Assembly: GCF_003704105.1 (NCBI RefSeq)
Contig: NZ_QUOQ01000002.1
Location: forward strand, 248,001-312,000
From: Brevundimonas lutea
Lineage (GTDB): Bacteria > Pseudomonadota > Alphaproteobacteria > Caulobacterales > Caulobacteraceae
Length of the DNA stretch: 64,000 nucleotides
Direction: 5' to 3'
Under the pieces are notes generated by a model that did no database searches, was not told the DNA's origin, and was given only the letters and a program-made list of their open reading frames with translations. The position numbers and the translations under genes were made by a program. Of the stretch, positions 7,579 through 15,940 are shown piece by piece; the stretch's first letter is position 1, and every line of letters starts with the position of its first letter.

Positions 7579-10221
7579 TCAGAAGCTCGCCTTCAGACCC
7601 AGCGACAGGCTGGTCCCACGGTCGTAGCGGTTGATGTCGATGCGGTTGACCTGCTCCTGGTACTCCTCGAACTCGGTCCCCAGCAGATTGCGGGCCTCGA
7701 AGCTGAGCTCGATCTCGCGACCGAAGGCGTCGAAACCCTTGCGGTAGACGAAGTCGAGATTGACGCCCGGATCGAACAGCAGATCGGGTTCGCCCGGCCG
7801 TCCGCGCGCAACCGACCGCTCCGAGGCGTAGTTGACCAGGATGGTCGCCTGGGACCGGGCCAGGTCGTCCTCAAAGCCGAACTGCAGGTTGGCCAGGTGC
7901 TCGGACTGGCCCTGCAACTGGTCGCCGTCGCGGAAGTAGTTGGTCGCCGGCTGGGCCACCCCCGCGCTGGACAGCGGGAAGACCACGTCGTCGGCGCCCA
8001 CGTCCAGCTGGCTGTCGGTGTAGGTGTAGTTGGCCTGGATCAGCCAGCGCTTGGAGTCCCAGAAACCGCCCTGCATCGGGCTGTCGAAATAAATCTTGCC
8101 GTCGATCTCGAAGCCGGTGAGCGTGGCCGCGGGGGCGTTGATGTAGGTCTGCTGGACGACCGACCCGATGTCGTTGATGGCCGACTCGACGGGGCGATCC
8201 AGATCCTTGTGGAACACACCGGCGGTCAGATACTGGCCCTGGGCGAAATACCACTCCAGCCGCGCGTCCAGATTGGTCAGTTCGGTGTCGGTCAGGAACG
8301 GGTTGCCGATGAACAGGCGGTCGCTGTCAGGATCGAGATACTGTTGCGGCGCCAGTTCGCGGAACTGGGGACGTCCGATGGTCTGGGATGCGCCCAGGCG
8401 CAATTGCAGGTCCTCGGCGAAGTTCCAGGTCAGGGTGCCGGCCGGCAGCCAGTAGGAGTTCTCAATCGAGGTCGGGATAAACGGCGAAGCGCCCCCGAAC
8501 AGATCGAACGGCGTCACCGTCTGCACCGCGTCCTCATAGCGCACGCCGATCGCCGTGCGGACCAGGGGGATCAGCTCCGCGTCGATCTGGGCGTAGGCTG
8601 CATCGACCTGAAGCTCCGCCTCATAGGCCGCTGCGCCGTCCGAGCCGGTGATCTCCACCAACTGGATCAGGCCCGGGCCCTGGTTGAAGTCGGCGAAGAA
8701 GAAGTCCACGCGCTGGCGCTGGAACTCTTCCGACAGACCGCTGCCCTGAAAGCGGAAGATGCGGGTTTCGGAGTCCCGCTCGTTGTCGAGGGTCTCGGCC
8801 CCGACCGAGAACACGATCTCGCGCAGGTCCGACAGCGGCAGGGTGTATTTCAGGTCGACGCCGCCGCTGAGGACGTTGTCGTCCAGCTCGCTGAATGAGG
8901 TGGAGTTGCGCTGACCCTCGTGGAACGGCACGCCGTCGTCGCCGACCGAGTAGCGGATGTACTTCTCGTACGGCGCGTTGCGCTCGGTCATGGCGTAGGC
9001 CGCGCGCCAGTCGATCTCCAGATTGCCGAAGGCGTGCTCGCCGGCCAGCTGGGTGTTGAACAGCTGCCGCTCGTACCAGGCGGTGAAGTCGTCGCGGACC
9101 AGGTTGTTGCCCGGCGCATCGAAGTCGAAGCCCGCGCGGGTGCGCGCCTCCTTGGTGGTGCGGCGGACATAGAGATTGGTCCAGCGCACCAGATGGTCGC
9201 CGTTCTCCAGGCTCAGGCCCAGCAGGCCGTCCCAGCCGACATTGTTTTCGGTCGACATGAAGTCGTAGCTGCGACGGGCGACCAGTTCGTCGAGGTCGAG
9301 GAAGCCCTCGCCCTGCACGCCGGATCGGGTCTGCCAGCCGTTATCGTAGCCGAGCACCCCGATGATCCCCAGGGTGGCGCCCCCGATGTCGGCCGAACGA
9401 CCAGCCGAGATGTCGAAGCCGAAATCGACCGGGATACGGCGCTGGCGTTGCAGCAGATTCAGTGGCGCGTTGACGAAATCCCAGCCGATCTGCTGGATTT
9501 CCTGATCGGTGAAGTTCGCGCCGGCGACGATGCGGTTGCCGGTGGCCAGGGCCGCCTTCAGCTCGCCGGGCATGTCGCGCGTGCCGTCGTCGAAGCCGGT
9601 GAAATCGGTGCGCGAGCCGTAGTAGACCAGCCCATCCTTGCCCGTCGTCTCTGTGTTGCCGCCGATGCCGACGCCGAGCGTCAGGAAGGGCTCGGACGGG
9701 GTCGAGATGGTGGTCAGGTCGATCACGCCGCCGCCGAACTCACCCGGATAGTTGGGCGAATAGGTCTTCTGGACGGTGACGCCGGCCAGGATACTGGACG
9801 GGAACAGGTCCAGCGGCACCACGCGCTGCAGCGGCTCGGGGCTGGGCAGGGGCGACCCGTTCAGGCGGGCCGAGGAATAGCGCTCTCCCAATCCGCGAAC
9901 ATAGACGAAGCGACCTTGGGAAATGGTCAGGCCGGTGACGCGGGTCAGGGCCTCGGCGGCGTTGGCGTCGCCGGTGCGCTCCAGGTCCTCTGTGGTGATG
10001 AAGGCCGCGACTTCGGAGGTCTGGCGCAGGGGCTGGGGAATGTAGCGACCCAGAACCACGATCTCCTCGACCTGCGTCACCTCGTCCTGAGGGGCGGTGT
10101 CGACGGTTTCCGGCTGGGGCGGCGGGCTGGGATCGGTGGTCTGGGCGAGGGCCAGACCCGGAGCGATCAGGGCGCTGGTCGCGAGCAGCAGCGCGCCCAG
10201 GCGGGGGGTGGTCATCTTCAT
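7579..10221 (-). CDS. TonB-dependent outer-membrane receptor
   Basis: About 880 residues from the ATG at 10221, chosen because a clear signal peptide follows (MKMTTPRLGALLLATSALI, cleavage near ALAQ). A TonB-box-like VEEIVVLG lies near residue 45, then the plug domain (about 55-170: ALTRVTGLTISQGRFVYVRGLGERYSSARLNG in part) and the 22-strand barrel ending in an aromatic C-terminus (LGLKASF). It imports an unknown substrate using the TonB-ExbBD proton-motive system. The lipoprotein gene lies 84 bases upstream on the same strand with the gsp operon downstream, a layout like the C. crescentus elpS/T2SS region as I recall it. The substrate cannot be told from sequence. Confidence 0.93.
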   Translation of the reverse strand: MKMTTPRLGALLLATSALIAPGLALAQTTDPSPPPQPETVDTAPQDEVTQVEEIVVLGRYIPQPLRQTSEVAAFITTEDLERTGDANAAEALTRVTGLTISQGRFVYVRGLGERYSSARLNGSPLPSPEPLQRVVPLDLFPSSILAGVTVQKTYSPNYPGEFGGGVIDLTTISTPSEPFLTLGVGIGGNTETTGKDGLVYYGSRTDFTGFDDGTRDMPGELKAALATGNRIVAGANFTDQEIQQIGWDFVNAPLNLLQRQRRIPVDFGFDISAGRSADIGGATLGIIGVLGYDNGWQTRSGVQGEGFLDLDELVARRSYDFMSTENNVGWDGLLGLSLENGDHLVRWTNLYVRRTTKEARTRAGFDFDAPGNNLVRDDFTAWYERQLFNTQLAGEHAFGNLEIDWRAAYAMTERNAPYEKYIRYSVGDDGVPFHEGQRNSTSFSELDDNVLSGGVDLKYTLPLSDLREIVFSVGAETLDNERDSETRIFRFQGSGLSEEFQRQRVDFFFADFNQGPGLIQLVEITGSDGAAAYEAELQVDAAYAQIDAELIPLVRTAIGVRYEDAVQTVTPFDLFGGASPFIPTSIENSYWLPAGTLTWNFAEDLQLRLGASQTIGRPQFRELAPQQYLDPDSDRLFIGNPFLTDTELTNLDARLEWYFAQGQYLTAGVFHKDLDRPVESAINDIGSVVQQTYINAPAATLTGFEIDGKIYFDSPMQGGFWDSKRWLIQANYTYTDSQLDVGADDVVFPLSSAGVAQPATNYFRDGDQLQGQSEHLANLQFGFEDDLARSQATILVNYASERSVARGRPGEPDLLFDPGVNLDFVYRKGFDAFGREIELSFEARNLLGTEFEEYQEQVNRIDINRYDRGTSLSLGLKASF

Positions 10222-10272
10222 GGGATCAGGCCTTCGAGAGGGGCGCATCGGACAGGGCGAAAGATGAGAGCC

Positions 10273-10299
10273 GGGCGGCGGGAACATCCCGCCGCCCGA
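10273..10299 (-). terminator. Intergenic hairpin between lipoprotein and TonB receptor genes
   Basis: A perfect 12-bp GC stem (CGGGCGGCGGGA and complement) with a 3-base ACA loop lies 7 bases after the lipoprotein stop codon. There is no T-tract. It probably lowers read-through or protects the upstream mRNA 3' end, so that the lipoprotein is made in excess over the receptor. Confidence 0.55.
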
Positions 10300-10305
10300 T
10301 CACCC

Positions 10306-11760
10306 TCAGCAGGTCGCGTCGGAGGTCAGGCCGCAGGTCCAGCCGTCCCACCAGTCGTCGGCCGCGTCGCGGACCGCGCCGATGTAGTCCACGGCCGTGA
10401 AGGCGCTGTTGAACGTCGTCGGATTGGTCGCCGTGACCGCATTCTCATTGGCGCCGTTGATGAACATCTGCGTCAGGGTCGAGGTCCCGTTGGCGGTGTT
10501 GTTCTGGCCGGCGTTGAAGTAGGCCGCCGTCGCCGAGGCGCCGATCGAGGAGGCGCTGTCGGAGAACGGCGTCGGGCAGGAGAAGTAGACCGAGTTGAAG
10601 GTCGGATTGGCCGCTGCGGTGTTTGCGCCGTCGATGCGCAGGCAGGCGCCGCCGGTTCCCATCCGCGTCGAGACCGAGTTCAGCAGCAGGAAGTCGGTGC
10701 CCGAGTTCAGGATGATGTTGTCGCCGCCGGCCTGACGGTGGACCAGGGTGGCGTTCGACACCTGCGGGAAGGAGCACAGGGCCGGATTGCCGGCGCAGCT
10801 CATTTCGAAAATGCGGTCGCCGCCGTTCTCGCGCTGGACCGCGATCAGGAACTGCATCGTCCCCTGCCAGCCGGTGTCGGTGTCGAAGCTGTCGTCGTCG
10901 ATGCCGGTGAAGACGATGTGCTTCAGGTTCACCCGACCGCCGAAGTTCTCGATGCCGTCGTCGGAGCTGTTGTGGACCTGAACGTATTCGACCGTGGTGC
11001 CCGAGCCGATCCCGGCCAGAGTGATGCCGTTCAGCTCATTGCCCGGCAGCACCTCGAAGCCCGGGTGCATCACCCGCACATAGCGCAGGCGGCCCGAGTT
11101 ATCCGCCGGGGTGTTGCCGCCGTAAAAGGCATTGGTGCCCTCGACCTGGGCTTCGCAGGCGATGTTCGGGGGGGTCACGCCGGCCGGGCAGGCGTTGGTC
11201 GGGGCGCGGCCGAGGATGACGATGCCGCCCCACTGGCCGATCGAGTCCACGCCGGTCTCGCCCAGCACGCTCTGACGGCTGGTGAAGATCACCGGATTGT
11301 CGTCCTCGCCCTCGGCGAAGATCTGCGAGCCGCGGTTGATGACGAGGAAATCGGCGCCGCTGGAGCCGAAGATGGTGACGCCCGGCTCGATGGTCAGGAT
11401 CCCCTGCGCACTGCCGGCGCGCGGTGCGGACGGATCCGGCCCACGGTCGGTGCCGACATCGGTGCGCCCGCCGAGCGAGTAAATGGTGCCGTCGCGCTCG
11501 GGCACCACCAGATTTCCGGTGATGGTGGCGGGCAGCTGGCAATTGCGCAGGTCGTTGATGACGCCGACATTGGAGAAACCGGTCGGGCAATCCGGCGCGG
11601 CTCCGCCGCCGCCGCCGCCGTTACCGCCATCGCCGCCGCCATTGCCGCCGCCGCCGCCGCCGAAGCCGCCTTCCCCGGGCGAGGCGACTTCGGAACTGCC
11701 GCAGGCGGCGAGGGCCAGCGTCGCCGCGCCGGCCAAGAGAAACTTCGTGATGCGAGACAT
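10306..11760 (-). CDS. Secreted beta-helix-like lipoprotein with Gly-rich linker
   Basis: 484 residues. A lipoprotein signal ends in LAAC with Cys20 as the lipidated residue. A Gly/Asn linker follows (about 30-53), then a long domain of short Gly/Asn/Ile-Val-rich repeats (for example LTIEPGVTIFGSSGADFLVINRG in part, VEYVQVHNSSDDGIENFGG) typical of right-handed beta-helix proteins. Six or more cysteines lie in the second half, and the C-terminus ends WTCGLTSDATC, which suggests extracellular disulfides. The long flexible linker fits a surface-exposed lipoprotein. Placed upstream of the TonB receptor and T2SS genes, it may be a T2SS substrate or a surface partner of the receptor, by analogy with ElpS of C. 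crescentus. No enzymatic motif is evident. Confidence 0.8.
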   Translation of the reverse strand: MSRITKFLLAGAATLALAACGSSEVASPGEGGFGGGGGGNGGGDGGNGGGGGGAAPDCPTGFSNVGVINDLRNCQLPATITGNLVVPERDGTIYSLGGRTDVGTDRGPDPSAPRAGSAQGILTIEPGVTIFGSSGADFLVINRGSQIFAEGEDDNPVIFTSRQSVLGETGVDSIGQWGGIVILGRAPTNACPAGVTPPNIACEAQVEGTNAFYGGNTPADNSGRLRYVRVMHPGFEVLPGNELNGITLAGIGSGTTVEYVQVHNSSDDGIENFGGRVNLKHIVFTGIDDDSFDTDTGWQGTMQFLIAVQRENGGDRIFEMSCAGNPALCSFPQVSNATLVHRQAGGDNIILNSGTDFLLLNSVSTRMGTGGACLRIDGANTAAANPTFNSVYFSCPTPFSDSASSIGASATAAYFNAGQNNTANGTSTLTQMFINGANENAVTATNPTTFNSAFTAVDYIGAVRDAADDWWDGWTCGLTSDATC

Positions 11761-11962
11761 AGGAGGGTATCCCCGGCTGAGACTGATGCGGTCACGGAGC
11801 CGCGCTCACCGTCGACCCCCGACCCGCCCCATGCCCGGGCTTTGCAATGATTGAATGACACCCTTCTCCGGGATTTCTCGAATATTATCAGGGTTCTGAC
11901 ATAATAAATTCGTCGTAACCGCAAGGTCGGCCGACCCGGTGCCGCGCGGGTGCGTCGGCCGT

Positions 11963-12751
11963 TTATCGTGCGCCCACCGTGGCTTCATGCCGCTGGCCGC
12001 CACGCACATAGGTCAGGGAGACGGCCCGGCCCATCGCCAGCTCGTCGGCCAGTTCCTGAAGGCGTTCGGGATCGTGAAATTCCATGCCGTTGAGTCCGAC
12101 GAGGGTGTCGCCGGGACGCAAGCCCGCCTTGGCCAACACGTCCACTCGCGCGCCCGGGCGCCAAACGAATCCTCGCTCCTGCCCTCGGCGCACCGGCCGC
12201 AACGCCGAGGTGAAGGAGGTGGCGTCGCCCGCGCCGCGTGGACCGTCCAGGCGCGACCGGGACGCGCCGACGTCCGTCAGCCAAGAGGGAGCATCGCCAG
12301 CCGATACGTCAGGCGAGCCTGTCTGCGGGGGTTCGGTCGTGAATTCGACGCGGACACGGCGCTCGCCCAACGTCAGGATGACGTGGTCGGACGCCACACT
12401 GGACAGTATCGCGCCATCCGGAAGAAGCGCGTCGATCCGCACGGCATGCTGTCGCCCATCCTCCATCGCGAGGATGGCGGAGGACGCGGGCCCCGCCTGG
12501 CGCACGCCAAACAGCCTGTACTGAGTGGGGGCCGATGACACGCCGACATCGGGTGATTCCGCAAATGCCGTGTTCGCTACGGCCAGGCTCTCGACGGAGG
12601 GGTCCTGATCGACGACTGGCGCAGGGGAGAGCGGTGCGGGCGGATGGGTGGCGACGATCAGACACGCTCCGCCGACAGCCGTCAGCGCCCCGCCCAGCCC
12701 CCACTCGACCGCACGTCGGATCAACTCGCGTGAGAAGGATGGTGCGCGCAT
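11963..12751 (-). CDS. Orphan GspC-like protein (HR and PDZ domains)
   Basis: 262 residues from the ATG at 12751 (AGGA 7 bases upstream). A single transmembrane helix at about 15-37 (WGLGGALTAVGGACLIVA) is followed by a Pro-rich linker, a homology-region-like domain (YRLFGVRQAG, AILAMEDGRQHAVRIDALLPDG, VASDHVILTLG) and a C-terminal PDZ domain (LRPGDTLVGLNGMEFHDPERLQ). This is the architecture of GspC, and the motifs line up with those of the gspC at 6561-7436, but no other gsp gene is attached. It may be an alternative clamp for the same T2SS or an adaptor for the neighbouring lipoprotein. Starting further upstream (12886) would add 45 residues without homology. Confidence 0.75.
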   Translation of the reverse strand: MRAPSFSRELIRRAVEWGLGGALTAVGGACLIVATHPPAPLSPAPVVDQDPSVESLAVANTAFAESPDVGVSSAPTQYRLFGVRQAGPASSAILAMEDGRQHAVRIDALLPDGAILSSVASDHVILTLGERRVRVEFTTEPPQTGSPDVSAGDAPSWLTDVGASRSRLDGPRGAGDATSFTSALRPVRRGQERGFVWRPGARVDVLAKAGLRPGDTLVGLNGMEFHDPERLQELADELAMGRAVSLTYVRGGQRHEATVGAR

Positions 12752-13034
12752 CACGTCATCCTGCCCGGGCGACGTCAGCCGCGCTCTCACTTTCGCACGA
12801 CGATTTTGCGTTTGTTTTGCGACGATAGGGACAAGTCGATCGCTCAGACCCGCGCTCTGAAGCTCCGCGTGGCGGACTCGGCGCAATCTCGTGTCGACTG
12901 CGTCGTCAGGGGCTGGCCGTCCGCGCTAGGAGGCGGCGAACGGATCGTGAACCGGCATTGTAAAACCGGGTGCAAATAGCTGCAAAACAGCTTGGCTGCG
13001 TTGGTCAGGCAGACCGCTAAGTCTTTGAAAAGAA

Positions 13035-13111
13035 TGGCGCGCCCGGAACGATTCGAACGTCCGACCCTCAGATTCGTAGTCTGATGCTCTATCCAGCTGA
13101 GCTACGGGCGC
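13035..13111 (-). tRNA. tRNA-Arg (anticodon ACG)
   Basis: Full cloverleaf on the minus strand: acceptor GCGCCCG paired with CGGGCGC, D-arm GCTCAGCTGGATAGAGC, anticodon stem TCAGA/TCTGA around CTACGAA (anticodon ACG), T-arm with TTCGAAT, and an encoded CCA end. The ACG anticodon is normally deaminated to ICG and reads CGU, CGC and CGA. Confidence 0.97.
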
Positions 13112-13230
13112 GCTGATCGCGTGTTTCGCGAAGGGCGGTCACCTAGCGGGCGCCGGGGCGCGATGCAAGAGGTCGTGCGAAAATCTCGCCTGGGCTTGGC
13201 GGGGAGGGGCGGGGGTTCTAGGGCGGAGGG

Positions 13231-15036
13231 ATGAAGCTGATGACCCTCCTCAACGCGCCTCGTCGCGTTCTTGCCGCTCTGGTGACGACCGGCCTGATCC
13301 TGTCCGCCTGCGCCACGGGGCCGACTGAGCCCCCGGAATACGCGCGGGTCGGGCCGATGGTCTCGGCCGCCAATCCGCTGGCCGCGGAGGCGGGCATGGC
13401 AGTGTTGAAGCGGGGCGGATCGGCGGTCGACGCGGCCGTAGCCATCCAGGCGGTGCTGGGTCTGGTCGAGCCCCAGTCTTCCGGCTTGGGCGGCGGAGCG
13501 TTCATGATGCGCTACAGCGCCGTCACCGGCGAGCTCACCGCCTATGACGGGCGCGAGACGGCGCCGGCCTCGGCCACGCCCGAGCTGTTCTACGAGAACG
13601 GCGAACTGCTGTCCTATCGCAACGCCATCCTGTCGGGTCGTTCGACGGGCGCGCCGGGGGCGATCCCGATGCTGGCCCTGGCTCATCGCGACCACGGAAA
13701 CCTGCCCTGGGCCGAGCTGTTCGTCGACGCCGAGCGGCTGGCGACCGAAGGGTTCACCGTCTCGCCGCGGCTGGCCGGGATGATCGCGTCGGAGGCGCCC
13801 CAGGCGTCCTCGCCCGACGCCCGGCGCTATTTCACCATGCCGGACGGCAGTCGGGTCCAGGCGGGCGACACCCTCAGCAACCCCGCCTACGCCGACACCC
13901 TGAGGCGCATCGCCGCGGGCGGCGCCGAGGCCTTTCAGACCGGGCCGATCGCCGAGGCCATCGTCGCGGCGGTTCAGGAAGGTCCGCGTCCCGGCGGCCT
14001 GACGACCCGGGACATCGCCGCCTATCAACCGCTGGAGCGCGGCGCCCTGTGCCGGCCGTTCCGCGTCTATGTCGTCTGTGTGCCGCCGCCGCCGTCCAGC
14101 GGGGTCGGTGTGCTGCAGTTCCTGGCCATGGCCGAGCACGCGCCCGAACTGGAGTACGGCCCGCAGGACGCTCGCGCCTGGATCGCCTTCGGCCGTCTTC
14201 AGCGCGCCATGTACGCCGATCGCGACCAGTATGTGGGCGATCCCGGCTTCGTCGGGGTGCCGGTGCAGGGGATGCTGGACGGGCGCTATACAGAAGGCCG
14301 CGCCGAGCTGGCGCTGTCCAGCCGGGGCCCGATCCCGGCCGGTTCGCCGCCCGGCGGCATCTTCACCGGCCCCGACGCCACTCAGGAGCCGGCCGGCACC
14401 TCGCACTTCGTCGTGGTGGATGCGCGCGGCAACGCGGTCAGCATGACCACCACGGTTGAGTCGATCTTCGGCTCCGGTCGGATGGCGGCGGGCTTCTTCC
14501 TTAACAACCAGCTGACCGACTTCTCCTTTACGCCCACCGACGCCTCGGGCGCGCCGGTCGCCAATGCGGTGGCGGCGGGCAAGCGGCCGCGCTCGTCCAT
14601 GAGCCCGATCATCGTCATCGACAATCGGAACCGGCTGGTGACCGCCATCGGCTCGCCGGGCGGCAACGCCATCCTGGCCTATAATCTGAAGGCCCTCGTC
14701 GGCATGCTGATCTGGGATCTGCCGATCCAGGACGCCATCGACCTGCCCAATCTGGTGGCGCGCGGCGAAACGGTCGGCGCGGACACGGCGATGTTCTCGA
14801 TGGAGATGGAGGCGGCCCTGGCCGAGGCCGGTCTGGCGCTCCGGCCCAACGACGCCGAGAACTCCGGCTTGCACGGCGTTCTGTGGCGAGATGGCCGCTG
14901 GACCGGCGGGGCGGATCGCCGCCGCGAGGGCGTGGTGCTGGATGCGCTGAGCCCCTTGCCGAGCATCCCCGCGCCCGAGATCGAGGCGCCGGTCGGCGAG
15001 GAGGTCATCCCGACCAACCGCGCCGGCGCGCGCTGA
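13231..15036 (+). CDS. ggt: Gamma-glutamyltransferase lipoprotein
   Basis: 601 residues. A lipoprotein-type signal ends LSAC with Cys27. The N-terminal large-subunit region has AANPLAAEAGMAVLKRGGSA and the conserved GLGGGAFM. The autoprocessing site is GTSHF with Thr390 as the expected N-terminal nucleophile of the small subunit (family consensus TTHF/TTHY; the second Thr is Ser here). The downstream NAVSMTTTVESIFGSG and GKRPRSSMSP motifs are intact. The enzyme cleaves or transfers the gamma-glutamyl group of glutathione and related peptides in the envelope. It overlaps nothing; the methyltransferase starts 4 bases after its stop, suggesting co-transcription. Confidence 0.93.
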   Translation: MKLMTLLNAPRRVLAALVTTGLILSACATGPTEPPEYARVGPMVSAANPLAAEAGMAVLKRGGSAVDAAVAIQAVLGLVEPQSSGLGGGAFMMRYSAVTGELTAYDGRETAPASATPELFYENGELLSYRNAILSGRSTGAPGAIPMLALAHRDHGNLPWAELFVDAERLATEGFTVSPRLAGMIASEAPQASSPDARRYFTMPDGSRVQAGDTLSNPAYADTLRRIAAGGAEAFQTGPIAEAIVAAVQEGPRPGGLTTRDIAAYQPLERGALCRPFRVYVVCVPPPPSSGVGVLQFLAMAEHAPELEYGPQDARAWIAFGRLQRAMYADRDQYVGDPGFVGVPVQGMLDGRYTEGRAELALSSRGPIPAGSPPGGIFTGPDATQEPAGTSHFVVVDARGNAVSMTTTVESIFGSGRMAAGFFLNNQLTDFSFTPTDASGAPVANAVAAGKRPRSSMSPIIVIDNRNRLVTAIGSPGGNAILAYNLKALVGMLIWDLPIQDAIDLPNLVARGETVGADTAMFSMEMEAALAEAGLALRPNDAENSGLHGVLWRDGRWTGGADRRREGVVLDALSPLPSIPAPEIEAPVGEEVIPTNRAGAR

Positions 15037-15040
15037 GGCG

Positions 15041-15940
15041 ATGGATCGCGTCGTCTATGGCCGGCCGCCGCTGGTCTTCGATCCGCCGTCGGACGCGCTG
15101 CAGGTCTCGCCGTTGATCCCCGGCTCGGCGTCGCTGGAGGCGGTGGGGCCGGGTTCGCTGGACGAGACGGTGATCTACGCGCCGCCGGGCGTCGTCGAGC
15201 GACGGCATGTGCTGGCCCTCGCGCTAAGGGCGCTGAAGCCGGGCGGGCGGCTGGACGTCATGACGCCCAAGGACAAGGGCGGCTCGCGGCTGAAGAAGGA
15301 GTTGGCCGGCTTCGGTGTCGAGGTCGGCGAGACGGCCAAGGCGCACCATCGCCGTTGCGAGGCGGTCCGGCCGGACGCCGTGACGGGTCTGCACGCGGCC
15401 ATCGCCGAGGGTGGGCCGCGCCGGATCGAGGCTCTGGACGCCTGGACCCAGCCGGGCATTTTCGCCTGGGACCGGATCGATCCCGGCTCCGCCCTGCTGA
15501 TCGAGCACCTGCCGGCGCTCAAGGGGCGCGGCGCCGACCTCGGCTGCGGCTGGGGCGCGCTTGCCCGCGCGGTCCTGAGCTCGGAAAGGGTGGAGGCGCT
15601 GGCCCTGACAGACCTCGACCGGCGCGCCGTCGAGGCCGCCCGGCGTAACCTCGACGATCCGCGCGCCAACGTCGCCTGGGCCGATGTGCGGACGCTTGCG
15701 GCCTCCGGCGATCTGGATTTCATCGTCTCCAACCCACCCTTCCACGACGGCGGCGCCGAGGATCGACGGCTGGGCCAGGCCTTCATCGCCAAGGCGGCGG
15801 CGATGCTTAGAAAGGGCGGCGTCCTGTGGCTGGTCGCCAACCGGCACCTGCCCTACGAGCGGCCGCTGGCCGAGACCTTCTCGCGAGTCCGGCCGGTCGC
15901 GGACCGCAACGGATACAAGGTGTTCGAAGCGGTGCGCTGA
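15041..15940 (+). CDS. rsmC: Class I SAM methyltransferase, RsmC-like (16S rRNA G1207)
   Basis: 299 residues. An N-terminal degenerate methyltransferase-like half is followed by the catalytic half with motif I (GADLGCGWGALA, about 166-177), an acidic loop (ALTDLDRRAV) and the N6/N2-guanine signature NPPFHDGG near residue 231. This two-domain layout and the NPPFH motif are typical of RsmC/RlmG, which methylate guanine N2 in ribosomal RNA. The gene begins 4 bases after ggt and its stop overlaps the ATG of the next gene (TGATG), so it is in an operon. The exact target nucleotide is inferred from family only. Confidence 0.8.
   Translation: MDRVVYGRPPLVFDPPSDALQVSPLIPGSASLEAVGPGSLDETVIYAPPGVVERRHVLALALRALKPGGRLDVMTPKDKGGSRLKKELAGFGVEVGETAKAHHRRCEAVRPDAVTGLHAAIAEGGPRRIEALDAWTQPGIFAWDRIDPGSALLIEHLPALKGRGADLGCGWGALARAVLSSERVEALALTDLDRRAVEAARRNLDDPRANVAWADVRTLAASGDLDFIVSNPPFHDGGAEDRRLGQAFIAKAAAMLRKGGVLWLVANRHLPYERPLAETFSRVRPVADRNGYKVFEAVR

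Noticed and set aside
8920..11850. Very long open frame (976 codons) antisense to the receptor and lipoprotein genes
   Set aside because: It mirrors real genes with strong third-position GC bias, has no recognisable domain and is Arg/Gly/Ala-rich like other shadows.
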